NCBI GenBank assembly: GCA_019285715.1
Contig: CP079108.1
Span: 2,495,001-2,559,000 of the forward strand
Direction: 5' to 3'
Origin: Sphingosinicellaceae bacterium
Lineage (GTDB): Bacteria; Pseudomonadota; Alphaproteobacteria; Sphingomonadales; Sphingomonadaceae
DNA length: 64,000 nt
Positions within the stretch are counted from its first letter, which is position 1, and the number at the start of each line of letters is the position of its first letter. The translations under genes were made by a program, and so were the position numbers. This document shows, piece after piece, positions 44,568 to 52,808 of this stretch. The notes below the pieces were generated by a model. That model had not been told where the DNA came from. It worked only from the letters and a program-made list of their open reading frames with translations, and did no database searches.

Positions 44568-45209
44568 ATGGACGACGCAAAGCAGCCGCGACGGCGGGCC
44601 AGCCGGCAAGCCCCCGAAGTCCGGCGGCAGGATCTGCTGGCGGTGACGATCTCGTGCCTCGCCCGGCTCGGTCCGCGCGGCACCACGGGGCGCGAGATCT
44701 GCCGCCAAGCCGGCGTTTCCCACGGCCTCCTGCGCCATTATTTCACCAACCCGAGCAACCTCCTCCTCGAAACCTACGAGGAGCTTTGCGACAATTTCAT
44801 CGCGCGCTTCCAGCAGGAACTCGAGGTTCCGCATCCCGATCCTTGGGAAGGCCTCGACAGCTTTTTCTCAGTGCTGTTCTCCGATGAATGGGCGAGCTCC
44901 GATATCCTGGGCGCGTGGATGGCGTTCTGGACGCTGGTTAGAAGCAACGAGGAGTTCGCGAGGACCAGCGAAAACTTCAACGGGCGGCTGCGGCAACTGC
45001 TCCTGGCCGCCGTCGCGCGCCTGCCCCCGGCGCGCGTTCCGAACGCCGACGTGGCCGCGATTCTGTCGGCGGTGATGGACGGCCTGTGGCTCGACTATTG
45101 CCTGTCGCCCGGCCGCCTGCCGCGGGAGCGAGCGCTCGCACTGTGCAGCCTGACACTGCGCCAACTGGTCCCGGAGCCCGCGCGGGTGAAGTTGAACGCA
45201 ACCGCCTGA
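44568..45209 (+). CDS. TetR-family regulator, BetI-like
   Basis: 213 residues from ATG 44568 (AGGATAGGC upstream). HTH: RRQDLLAVTISCLARLGPRGTTGREICRQAGVSHGLLRHYF (about 22-62), matching the BetI style. The ligand domain has FFSVLFSDEWASSDILGAWMAFWTLVRSNEEF, also BetI-like. Best candidate for the factor binding sites 1-3 in this catabolic region; ligand would be the betaine or its precursor. Assignment of target is inference. Confidence 0.87.
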   Translation: MDDAKQPRRRASRQAPEVRRQDLLAVTISCLARLGPRGTTGREICRQAGVSHGLLRHYFTNPSNLLLETYEELCDNFIARFQQELEVPHPDPWEGLDSFFSVLFSDEWASSDILGAWMAFWTLVRSNEEFARTSENFNGRLRQLLLAAVARLPPARVPNADVAAILSAVMDGLWLDYCLSPGRLPRERALALCSLTLRQLVPEPARVKLNATA

Positions 45210-45247
45210 TGCCGTGACCCGCCGCTCGAACGTCGCGGGGAACGGCA
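45210..45247 (+). terminator. Hairpin after the TetR gene
   Basis: Arms TGCCGT/ACGGCA and CCCGC/GCGGG form a two-part stem, starting at the base after the TetR stop. No T-run follows. It separates the betaine cluster from the sulfoquinovose cluster. Confidence 0.45.
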
Positions 45248-45323
45248 GCGCATTTCAATGTTCGTTGGCATTTCCACCCGCGGAGCTTGTAGCAAGCGAG
45301 CCTGTTGATGGAGTGTTCTCACG

Positions 45324-47342
45324 ATGCTTGAGGTGTTTGCGGACGGGTTCGAGCTTCGCCTCGGCGGACAAGTGCTGCTGCGCCACCGCGTCGACTCGCC
45401 GTGCCTGTACGCGGGGCGCGGCCGGGCGGACATCACCATGCATCGCGGCCACTTCGACATCGAGGATCACGTCGACGAGCGGGTGGCGCTGCGCCACGTC
45501 GAGGTTCAGGCCGACGGCGAGGACTGGATCCTGCGGTTTGCTCCGTTCCAAGGCGTACCGTGGCAGCTCGAACTGCGTCTGTCGGGTGACGCCGACGACG
45601 CGGTCCTGCACCTCACCGCACTCGACACGGCGCTCGACCGGCTGTGGCTGCGGGTCGCGGCGGAGCCGGGCGAGCACCTGTTCGGCGGCGGCGAGCAATT
45701 TTCGCACCTCGACCTGGCGGGGCGACACTTTCCCTTGTGGTCTTCAGAGCCCGGCGTCGGGCGCGACAAGTCGACCATGCTGACCTGGCAGGCCGACCAG
45801 CGCGGCGGCGGCGGGGGGGATTACTACACCACCAACTACCCGCAGCCGACCTGGCTCAGCTCGCGCCGCTACGCCGTCCACGTCGACACAACCGCCTACG
45901 CGGCGTTCGATTTCCGCAACCCCGCGTTCCACGAAGTCGAGGTCTGGGGCATCCCCGAGCGCATCGAACTGTGGACGCGAGCCAGCCTGCCGGAGCTGGT
46001 GACGGCGCTGTCGACGCGCTTCGGCCGCCAGCCGCCGCTCCCGGACTGGTTGCTCAAGGGCGCTGTGATCGGCCTCAAGGACGGCGCGAACAGCTTCGAG
46101 CGGCTGGAAACCTACATCGATGCCGGGGTCGCCGTTTCCGGCCTATGGTGCGAGGACTGGGTCGGCCTGCGCGAGACGAGCTTTGGCAGCCGGCTGTTCT
46201 GGGACTGGCAATGGAACGCGGCGCGCTACCCCGACCTGCCGGCGCGCATCGCCGGACTGGCGGCGCGCGGCATCCGCTTCCTCGGCTACGTCAATCCCTA
46301 CCTCTGCACCGACGGACCGCTGTATGCCGAGGCCGAGGCGGCGGGCTACCTCGTCATGCGACCCGATGCCGACACGGTCTACATCGTCGACTTCGGCGAG
46401 TTCGATTGCGGCCATGTCGACTTCACCAACCCCGCCGCTGCTGAATGGTTTGCCGACACGATCATCGGCGGCAACATGCTCGACTTCGGCCTGTCGGGCT
46501 GGATGGCGGACTTCGGCGAGTATTTGCCGACCGACGTGCGCCTGGCCAGCGGGCTCGACGGCAGCCTCGCGCACAATGCGTGGCCGGTGCTATGGGCAGA
46601 GGTCAACGCGAAGGCCATCGCGTCGCGTGGCAAGACCGGGGAGGCGCTGTTCTTCATGCGCTCGGGCCATGCCGGGGTGCAGCGGCACTGCCCGATGCTG
46701 TGGGCCGGGGACCAGGTCGTCGACTTCAGCCGGCACGACGGCATCGGCACGGTGATCTGCGCGGCGCTGTCGTCGGGCCTGCTCGGCAACGCCTATCATC
46801 ACAGCGATATCGGCGGTTACACCAGCCTGTTCGGCACGGTGCGCACTCCCGAACTGGTGATGCGCTGGGCCGAGATGGCAGCGTTCACCTCGATGATGCG
46901 CAGCCACGAGGGCAATCGCCCCCGCCTCAACGTGCAGATCGACAGCGATCCCGAGGTCCTCGCGCATTTCGCCCGGATGACGCGGATCTTCGTGCATCTC
47001 GCGCCGTGCCTGCGCCGGCTGTCCGATGCCGCGGTCGCGACCGGCCTGCCCGTGCAACGCCCGTTGTTCCTGCATTTCGAGGACGATCCGCGCTGCTTCG
47101 CCGTCCAGACCGCGTTCCTGTACGGTCCCGACCTGCTGGTGGCTCCTGTCCTCGAGGCTGGCTGCCAGACCTGGCCGGTCTACCTGCCCGCCGGAGCGGA
47201 CTGGATCGAGGTCTGGACCGGTGCGGCGCACACCGGCGGGCAGGACATCGTCGTCGACGCCCCGCTCGGCCGGCCACCCTTGTTCTATCGCGCCTCGGCA
47301 GCGGACGCCGTGTTGTTCGCGGACATCGCGGCGGTCATGTGA
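45324..47342 (+). CDS. smoI: Sulfoquinovosidase, GH31 (KERWY type)
   Basis: 672 residues. Hydrolyses sulfoquinovosides to sulfoquinovose. It aligns by eye with E. coli YihQ over the whole catalytic domain. Nucleophile Asp396 in WMADFGEYLPTD, acid/base Asp463 in LWAGDQVVD. Sulfonate-pocket residues Arg290 and Trp293 in SFGSRLFWDW and Tyr499 in HHSDIGGYT correspond to YihQ Arg301, Trp304 and Tyr508. The two other signature positions are Lys252 (GLKDG) and Glu277 (CEDW), giving K-E-R-W-Y as in the Agrobacterium enzyme rather than Q-Q-R-W-Y. No signal peptide, so cytoplasmic. GGAGTG lies nine bases before the ATG. Converges with the monooxygenase gene. Confidence 0.9.
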   Translation: MLEVFADGFELRLGGQVLLRHRVDSPCLYAGRGRADITMHRGHFDIEDHVDERVALRHVEVQADGEDWILRFAPFQGVPWQLELRLSGDADDAVLHLTALDTALDRLWLRVAAEPGEHLFGGGEQFSHLDLAGRHFPLWSSEPGVGRDKSTMLTWQADQRGGGGGDYYTTNYPQPTWLSSRRYAVHVDTTAYAAFDFRNPAFHEVEVWGIPERIELWTRASLPELVTALSTRFGRQPPLPDWLLKGAVIGLKDGANSFERLETYIDAGVAVSGLWCEDWVGLRETSFGSRLFWDWQWNAARYPDLPARIAGLAARGIRFLGYVNPYLCTDGPLYAEAEAAGYLVMRPDADTVYIVDFGEFDCGHVDFTNPAAAEWFADTIIGGNMLDFGLSGWMADFGEYLPTDVRLASGLDGSLAHNAWPVLWAEVNAKAIASRGKTGEALFFMRSGHAGVQRHCPMLWAGDQVVDFSRHDGIGTVICAALSSGLLGNAYHHSDIGGYTSLFGTVRTPELVMRWAEMAAFTSMMRSHEGNRPRLNVQIDSDPEVLAHFARMTRIFVHLAPCLRRLSDAAVATGLPVQRPLFLHFEDDPRCFAVQTAFLYGPDLLVAPVLEAGCQTWPVYLPAGADWIEVWTGAAHTGGQDIVVDAPLGRPPLFYRASAADAVLFADIAAVM

Positions 47343-48401
47343 TCACACCAGCGGACCGTGGTCGATGCGCGGCAGGACGTGGCGCGCGAACAGGTCGGCC
47401 TCGGCGGCATGCGGATAGCCCGACAGGATGAACGCCTCCATACCCATGGCGCGGTAGCGTTCGAGCTTGGCCAGCACCTGGTCGGGATCGCCGACGATCG
47501 CGGCGCCGCAACCCGAGCGCGCCCGGCCGATGCCCGTCCACAGGTTCGCTTCCGCGTAGCCATCGTCGCTGGCACCCTCGCGCAAAGCCGCCTGCGCCTT
47601 GACCCCGACCGAGGCGGCGTCGAGCGACTTGGCGCGGATGGTTGCTCCGGTGGCGGCGTCGAGTTTCGACAGCAGGCGATCGGCCGCAGCGCGCGCCTCG
47701 GCCTCGGTATCACGGACCACGACATGCGCGCGGTAGCCAAAGCGCAGCGTCCGGCCGTGCTTCGCGGCGCGCGCGGTCATGTCGGCGATGATCTCGGCGA
47801 CCACCGCTTCCTTGTCGGGCCACATCAGGTAGACGTCGCAACCCTGCGCTGCGGCTTCGCGCGCGTCGGGCGACAGGCCGCCAAAATAGAGCAGCGGCGG
47901 CTCGCCCGACAGCGTGCCGATGCGGGGCGGATCGACCTTGAGCTTCCAGAATTCGCCGTCATGGTCGAGCGGCTGGCCAGCAAGCAGGGTCTTCAGGATC
48001 TGCATCGCCTCGAGCGTGCGGGCATACCGCGGCGCCGAGGCGAGGGTCTCGCCGGGCATCTCCGACGAGATGATGTTGACCGTGAGTCGCCCGCCCAGCA
48101 GCCGGTCGATGGTCGCGATCTGCCGCGCCAGCTGCGGCGGCCAGCTCTCGCCGATCCGCACCGCCATCAGCAGCCGCATGCGCTTGAGCAGGGGCGCGAC
48201 GGCGGCGGCGAAGGCCGTGGTGTCGATGCCCAGCGCATAGCCCGAGGGCAGCAGGATGTTGTCGAAGCCGCCGGTCTCGGCCTGCATGACGATGTCCCGG
48301 CAATGCTCCCAGCTCGACTGCAGCTTGGTGTCGGGGACGCCCAGGAACTCGTAGTCGTCGTCGCACAGCGCGGAGAACCAGCTGATTTCGCAGGGCTTCA
48401 T
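47343..48401 (-). CDS. smoC: SsuD-like FMNH2-dependent monooxygenase, probable sulfoquinovose monooxygenase
   Basis: 352 residues. Bacterial-luciferase fold of the alkanesulfonate monooxygenase group: EISWFSALCDDDYEFLG opening, GGFDNILLPSGYALGIDTTAFAAAVAP, LGGRLTVNIISSEMPGE, and IVGDPDQVLAKLERYRAMGMEAFILSGYPHAAEADLF at the end. In the sulfo-SMO pathway SmoC oxidises the C6-S bond, releasing sulfite and 6-oxo-glucose. Adjacent sulfoquinovosidase, aldo/keto reductase and exporter favour that substrate over taurine or other alkanesulfonates. No flavin reductase gene (SmoA) is nearby. ATGA overlap with the upstream reductase. Confidence 0.83.
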   Translation of the reverse strand: MKPCEISWFSALCDDDYEFLGVPDTKLQSSWEHCRDIVMQAETGGFDNILLPSGYALGIDTTAFAAAVAPLLKRMRLLMAVRIGESWPPQLARQIATIDRLLGGRLTVNIISSEMPGETLASAPRYARTLEAMQILKTLLAGQPLDHDGEFWKLKVDPPRIGTLSGEPPLLYFGGLSPDAREAAAQGCDVYLMWPDKEAVVAEIIADMTARAAKHGRTLRFGYRAHVVVRDTEAEARAAADRLLSKLDAATGATIRAKSLDAASVGVKAQAALREGASDDGYAEANLWTGIGRARSGCGAAIVGDPDQVLAKLERYRAMGMEAFILSGYPHAAEADLFARHVLPRIDHGPLV

Positions 48402-49306
48402 GGCAGCGTCTCCTCCATCGAGGCTTGCAGCACCGCATACCACTCTGCGCGGGTCCAGCGGGGCTTCAGCGCCAGCGGGATCTCGGCGATACGCGCGACG
48501 TCCTGCGTCCCGACGATCGGGATCGGGGCGGCCGGATGCGCCATGATCCAACTGTAGGCGACGGCAGAGCGCAGCACGTCGTACTCGGCTGCCTTGGCGT
48601 CGAGCAGGGCCACGACGGCCTGGCTGCGCGCGTCCTTGGGGGCAGCGAGCCGCCCGCCGGCAAACGGCGACCACGCGAGCACCGCCATGTTCGTCGCCAT
48701 CGCCTGGTCGAAGATCCCGTCGAATAGCGGGTCGAGCGTCAGCGCCGAGAATTCGGGCTGGTGGCTCGCCAGCGGCAGGCTGAGATGCGCCGCGAGTGCC
48801 TCGGTCTGGGCGACCGTATGGTTCGAGACACCGACCGCCGCGATCTTGCCGGCGCGGTGTGCGTCCTCGAGCGCCCGCGCGACCTCGGCGGGATGCGTCA
48901 GCATGTCGTGGCGATGGATCTGCCACAGGTCGAGGCGCTCGATACCGAGGCGGCTCAGCGACGCGTCGATCGCGCTTTTCACGTAGGCGGCGCTGGAATC
49001 GTAGGGCGTGCCGATGACGATGCCGCCCTTGCTGGCCAGCACGATGCGGTCGCGCAGGCCCGGCGCCTCGGCGAAGACGCGGCCGAGCAGGGCTTCGGCG
49101 GCACCGAACGCTTCACTGTTGTCGGGGCCATAGATGTCCGCGGTGTCGAACAGCGTCACGCCCGCCGCCAGCGCCGCCTCGACCCGAGCGCGGGCAGCAC
49201 GGGGGTCGTCGCCGGCAAAGCGCCACATGCCCCACGCCAGCGGGGCGACCGAGGCGCCGTCACGGCCGAGGGTGCGCTGTGCGGGTGCGGGAAGTTGTGC
49301 AGTCAT
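48398..49306 (-). CDS. smoB: Aldo/keto reductase, probable 6-oxoglucose reductase
   Basis: 302 residues from ATG 49306 with GGAG seven bases upstream. AKR fold: LAWGMWRFAG, TLFDTADIYGPDNSEAFGAAEALLG (catalytic Asp and Tyr), IVLASKGGI (Lys), LDLWQIHRHDMLT (His), then KIAAVGVSNHTVAQ and PIPIVGTQDVARI. In the SMO pathway SmoB reduces 6-oxo-glucose to glucose with NADPH. Cotranslated with smoC. Confidence 0.82.
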   Translation of the reverse strand: MTAQLPAPAQRTLGRDGASVAPLAWGMWRFAGDDPRAARARVEAALAAGVTLFDTADIYGPDNSEAFGAAEALLGRVFAEAPGLRDRIVLASKGGIVIGTPYDSSAAYVKSAIDASLSRLGIERLDLWQIHRHDMLTHPAEVARALEDAHRAGKIAAVGVSNHTVAQTEALAAHLSLPLASHQPEFSALTLDPLFDGIFDQAMATNMAVLAWSPFAGGRLAAPKDARSQAVVALLDAKAAEYDVLRSAVAYSWIMAHPAAPIPIVGTQDVARIAEIPLALKPRWTRAEWYAVLQASMEETLP

Positions 49307-49317
49307 GTCGTCTCCAT

Positions 49318-50574
49318 TCAGTGTGCCAGCATCGCGGGCGCATCCGCGTCCGGGGCTTCGTCGATCGGCGTTATGCGCGGCATGACGAGGTGGATCGCGA
49401 GCAGCGCGACGAGGTACGAGCCGGCGCAAATGTACAGCATCGGCGCGTAGCCGTGCCCCGTCTGCAGCGACCAGCCGGCGAACTCGATCATCGCCATGCC
49501 GCTCAAATTGCCCGCGAACGCCGCGATGCCGATCGCCGACCCGACGATCCGCGCCGGGAACAGGTCCGTGCTCAGCCCGAAGATGTTCACCGAGAAGCCC
49601 TGGTGCGCAAACAGCGCGACACCGAGTAGCAGCGCCGCGGTCCAGGCGTCACCCGCATACAGCACCAGGGGCACCGGCAGGATCAGCAGCGCATACAGCA
49701 GCATCGTCGACTTGCGCGCGACGTTGAGGCTGACGCCCCGCGCGATGAGTCGCGACGGCAGATAGCCGCCGGTGATCGCGCCCATCGCCGCGAGCACGTA
49801 GACGAAGGCGACCGGCAGCCCGAGCGTGCCCTGGCTCAGCCCGAAGACGCGGTGGAACAGGTCGGGCATGAAGAAAAGCAGGAACCACCAGACCTGATCG
49901 GTCAGCGCCTTGCCGACGATCAGCGTCCACTGGCGACGATCCCGGAGCAGCGCCGCCCAGGCAATCCGCGGGTTGCCACGCTCGCTGTCGGCACCCGGCA
50001 CCGCCGGCAGGCGCACCACAAGCCACGCCACCACCCAGACCAGCCCGAGCCCGCCCGCGAGCAGGAAGGTCGACCGCCAGCCGTAGGCCACCGCCATCAG
50101 CGGGATCAGCAAGGGCGTGAGGACCGCACCGACGTTGGGCGCGGTGTTGCCGATGCCGATGACCAGGCTGCGCTCGCGGGCGCTGAAGTAGGTCGCGGCT
50201 GTCTTGACCGCGGCCGGGGTCCCGATCGATTCGGCGGCCCCGAGCACGGCGCGTACGCCGACGAAGCCCGCGACGCTGGTCACCAGCGCATGCGCCATCG
50301 CGGCAAGGCTCCAGATGCCGACCCCGAGCGCGAAGCCGCGACGCAGGCCGACGCGGTCGATGAACCAGCCGGTACCGAGGAAGGCCAGCGCCGCCGCGAA
50401 CTGGAAGGCCGAGGCCATGTGGCTATAGTCGCGCTCGCTCCAGTCGAACTCGGTTTGCAGCGTCGGCTTGAGCAGCGCGATGATCTGGCGGTCGACGTAG
50501 TTCAGGACGATCGCCACGAAGACGAGCACCACGATCAGCCATCGTCGCCGGTCGGTCATCGGTCTCGTCGCCAT
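49318..50574 (-). CDS. MFS transporter, hexuronate-transporter (ACS) type
   Basis: 418 residues, 12 predicted helices. NYVDRQIIALLKPTLQTEFDWSERDYSHMASAFQFAAAL (about 21-59) is typical of the anion:cation symporter group that takes up hexuronates and other acidic sugars. Eleven bases upstream of the reductase gene, so one operon MFS-smoB-smoC. Likely imports sulfoquinovose or its glycoside, where Agrobacterium uses an ABC system. Confidence 0.85.
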   Translation of the reverse strand: MATRPMTDRRRWLIVVLVFVAIVLNYVDRQIIALLKPTLQTEFDWSERDYSHMASAFQFAAALAFLGTGWFIDRVGLRRGFALGVGIWSLAAMAHALVTSVAGFVGVRAVLGAAESIGTPAAVKTAATYFSARERSLVIGIGNTAPNVGAVLTPLLIPLMAVAYGWRSTFLLAGGLGLVWVVAWLVVRLPAVPGADSERGNPRIAWAALLRDRRQWTLIVGKALTDQVWWFLLFFMPDLFHRVFGLSQGTLGLPVAFVYVLAAMGAITGGYLPSRLIARGVSLNVARKSTMLLYALLILPVPLVLYAGDAWTAALLLGVALFAHQGFSVNIFGLSTDLFPARIVGSAIGIAAFAGNLSGMAMIEFAGWSLQTGHGYAPMLYICAGSYLVALLAIHLVMPRITPIDEAPDADAPAMLAH

Positions 50575-50606
50575 TCGTACCCCCCGCTAGGATTATTGTT
50601 ACCAAC

Positions 50607-50622
50607 CTGATATCGATATCAG
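50607..50622. promoter_or_regulatory. Perfect 16-bp palindrome CTGATATCGATATCAG, LacI-type operator
   Basis: Perfect dyad with a central CG, as in LacI/GalR operators. It is in the 84-base divergent gap between the MFS-smoBC operon and the exporter gene, 33 bases from the MFS start and 37 from the exporter start. The LacI-family gene lies one gene away. No second copy was noticed upstream of the sulfoquinovosidase. Confidence 0.7.
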
Positions 50623-50658
50623 AGGCCTTTTGACAGGGCTAAGTTTGGGGGAACGCAC

Positions 50659-51705
50659 GTGCTGGGCGCCGTCTCGAAAAGCCGGCCGCCGACAGCCGCG
50701 GACCTCTACGGCGATGTCGGCCCCGAGCTGGGATGGCGGAGCTATGTTCCCGGGCTGGCGGTCACCGCGGCGGCAGCACTGGCGGCGGGTTATCTCGCCG
50801 ATCACTACCGCGCTCCGCTGACGCTGATGGCGTTGCTGATCGGGCTGGCGCTCAATTTCCTCAACGCCGACGCACGCCTCGCGCCAGGGCTGGCCTTTGC
50901 CTCGCGGACCTTGCTCAGGGTCGGCATCGTCCTCGTCGGGTTCCAGGTCACCTTCGGCCAGATGATTGACCTCGGGCCCGGTGCGCTGGTGGCGATCGTG
51001 GTGATCGTCGCGCTGACGATGGCAGTGGCGCTGGTCACCGCGCGGGCGCTGGGGTTCAGCGCCGCCTTCGGCACGCTGGCCGGCGGCGCGGTCGCGATCT
51101 GTGGCGCGTCCGCGGCGATGGCCCTGGCGACACTGCTCGGCGAGCGCCGGATCAGCCAGGCGCAGCTTGCACTCGTGCTCGTCGTCGTCTCGGCGCTGAG
51201 TTCGCTGGCGATGTTCTTCTATCCGATCATCGCAGCCCAGTTCGGGCTCAGCGACGTTGCCGCAGGCTTCCTGATCGGCGCGTCGATCCACGATGTCGCG
51301 CAGGCCCTGGGGGCGGGCTACGCCTATTCGCACCTCGCCGGGCAGACCGCCGCGATCGTCAAACTGACGCGCGTCGCACTGCTTGCACCGGTGCTGGCGA
51401 TCGTCGCGATGGCCTTCCCTTCGGAGCGCCGCAAGGGCCTCGCCGGGCTGGCACCACCATGGTTCGTGCTCGGCTTCTTCGCCGTCGCCGCGCTCAACTC
51501 GACGATCGACTTTCCCGCGGCGGTCGGGACCGTCACCCGGTCCGGCACCGCGGGGCTGCTGGCGTGCGCGGTGGCGGCGACCGGCATCCGCTCGCCGATG
51601 AAGAGCCTGCTCGGCACCAGCATGCGCCCGATGGTGGTGCTGCTGGTCGCCACCCTCGCCGCGCTGGCATTGGGCAGTGCCGTCGCGAAGTTGGTGATCG
51701 ACTAG
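50659..51705 (+). CDS. YeiH-family putative sulfate/sulfite exporter
   Basis: 348 residues from GTG 50659 with a G-run eight bases upstream. About ten membrane helices. Family stretches: GIVLVGFQVTFGQ, GGAVAICGASAAMALA (about 142-157), IGASIHDVAQALGAGYAYS (about 206-224) and KLTRVALLAPVLAI. Members are annotated as sulfate exporters. In this cluster the natural role would be removal of sulfite or sulfate made by the monooxygenase. Convergent with the LacI gene (four-base overlap). Confidence 0.87.
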   Translation: MLGAVSKSRPPTAADLYGDVGPELGWRSYVPGLAVTAAAALAAGYLADHYRAPLTLMALLIGLALNFLNADARLAPGLAFASRTLLRVGIVLVGFQVTFGQMIDLGPGALVAIVVIVALTMAVALVTARALGFSAAFGTLAGGAVAICGASAAMALATLLGERRISQAQLALVLVVVSALSSLAMFFYPIIAAQFGLSDVAAGFLIGASIHDVAQALGAGYAYSHLAGQTAAIVKLTRVALLAPVLAIVAMAFPSERRKGLAGLAPPWFVLGFFAVAALNSTIDFPAAVGTVTRSGTAGLLACAVAATGIRSPMKSLLGTSMRPMVVLLVATLAALALGSAVAKLVID

Positions 51706-52706
51706 GCCGACGGCGGCGCGGTCGAGGCGCGGACGATCAGTTCGTGCGACTGCCGTCGCTCCTCGGCGACCTCGCCGGGGTCGAGCAGGAGGTCGGCGGC
51801 GGCATAGCCCAGCGCCCACGTCGGCTGCCGGATCGTGGTCAGCGATGGCCAGACGAAGCGCGCCAGGTCGATATCGTCGAAACCGGCGACCGACAGCCGC
51901 TCGGGCACCGTGATACCCCGGCGATGCGCGGTGGCGAGCACGCCCGCGGCCATCTCGTCGCTGCTGGCGAAGATCGCGGACGGTGGTGTCGGCAGGTCGA
52001 GCAGGGTTTCCGCGGCATCCGCGCCCGACTGGAAATCGAACTTGCCGCCCTGCACGAGGTCGGGCTCGAAGGTGAGGCCGGCGCGCTCGAGGGCCCGGTG
52101 ATACCCGGCCAGCCGCTGTCCGGTAACGCCGTAGTCCGGGTGGCCGAGGATCATCGCGATGCGGCGGTGGCCGAGCCCGGCGAGGTAGGTCGTCATGTCG
52201 TCCGCCGCCTGGACATTGTCGATGCACGTCGACGCGGTCGCCCCGGGATCATCGCCCGGCTGGATGCGGACGAAAGGGATGCCGCGCCGCGACAGCATCT
52301 CGGTGACCCGCTTCACGTCGCAGACGGGCGGCGTCAGGATGATCCCGTCGAGGTCGCCCTGGTCGATCAACCCCATGATATCGGCGACCAATGTCGGCGA
52401 ATACACGTCGCAGGGCTGCACGATCATCCGGAACCCGCCCGCCTCGCAGCGCGCGCGGACGCCCGCCTGCATGCTGTAGACATAATACGGGCTGGGGTTG
52501 TCGTGGATCAGCCCGATCTGGAAGGAGTGCCGCGCGCGCAGGGTTCGCGCCGCGTGGCTGGGGCGGTAGTTCAGCAGCGCCACCGCATCCTGGACGCGGC
52601 GGCGCTTGTCCTCGCTGACGTAGCGCTCGTCGTTGAGCACCCGCGACACGGTCTGGACCGAGACGTCCGCGGCCGCCGCTACATCCTTGATCCGAATTCG
52701 GGCCAC
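51702..52706 (-). CDS. LacI-family transcriptional regulator
   Basis: 334 residues from GTG 52706. HTH IRIKDVAAAADVSVQTVSRVLNDERYVSEDKRRRV (4-38) with the YRPSHAARTLRAR hinge. The periplasmic-binding-like domain shows GLIHDNPSPYYVYSMQAG, GIILTPPV, GHRRIAMILGHPDYGVTGQRLAGY and SAIFASSDEMAAGV. Probably controls the MFS-smoBC and exporter promoters through the palindrome at 50607-50622, released by sulfoquinovose or a derivative. Confidence 0.92.
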   Translation of the reverse strand: MARIRIKDVAAAADVSVQTVSRVLNDERYVSEDKRRRVQDAVALLNYRPSHAARTLRARHSFQIGLIHDNPSPYYVYSMQAGVRARCEAGGFRMIVQPCDVYSPTLVADIMGLIDQGDLDGIILTPPVCDVKRVTEMLSRRGIPFVRIQPGDDPGATASTCIDNVQAADDMTTYLAGLGHRRIAMILGHPDYGVTGQRLAGYHRALERAGLTFEPDLVQGGKFDFQSGADAAETLLDLPTPPSAIFASSDEMAAGVLATAHRRGITVPERLSVAGFDDIDLARFVWPSLTTIRQPTWALGYAAADLLLDPGEVAEERRQSHELIVRASTAPPSA

Positions 52707-52808
52707 GCCGGCAATCTTCCACAATCTGAATTCGCATCTGGGAGCCGGTGTTTGACGCGATAGGCCGGCTTTGCGCAATGCCGGCGAGATGTGTAGCGGG
52801 GCCTGCCA

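Noticed and set aside
25957-45209. Genomic island integrated at tRNA-Gly
   Set aside because: The tRNA borders the catabolic region, but no integrase, no repeated tRNA 3' end and no clear composition shift were seen.
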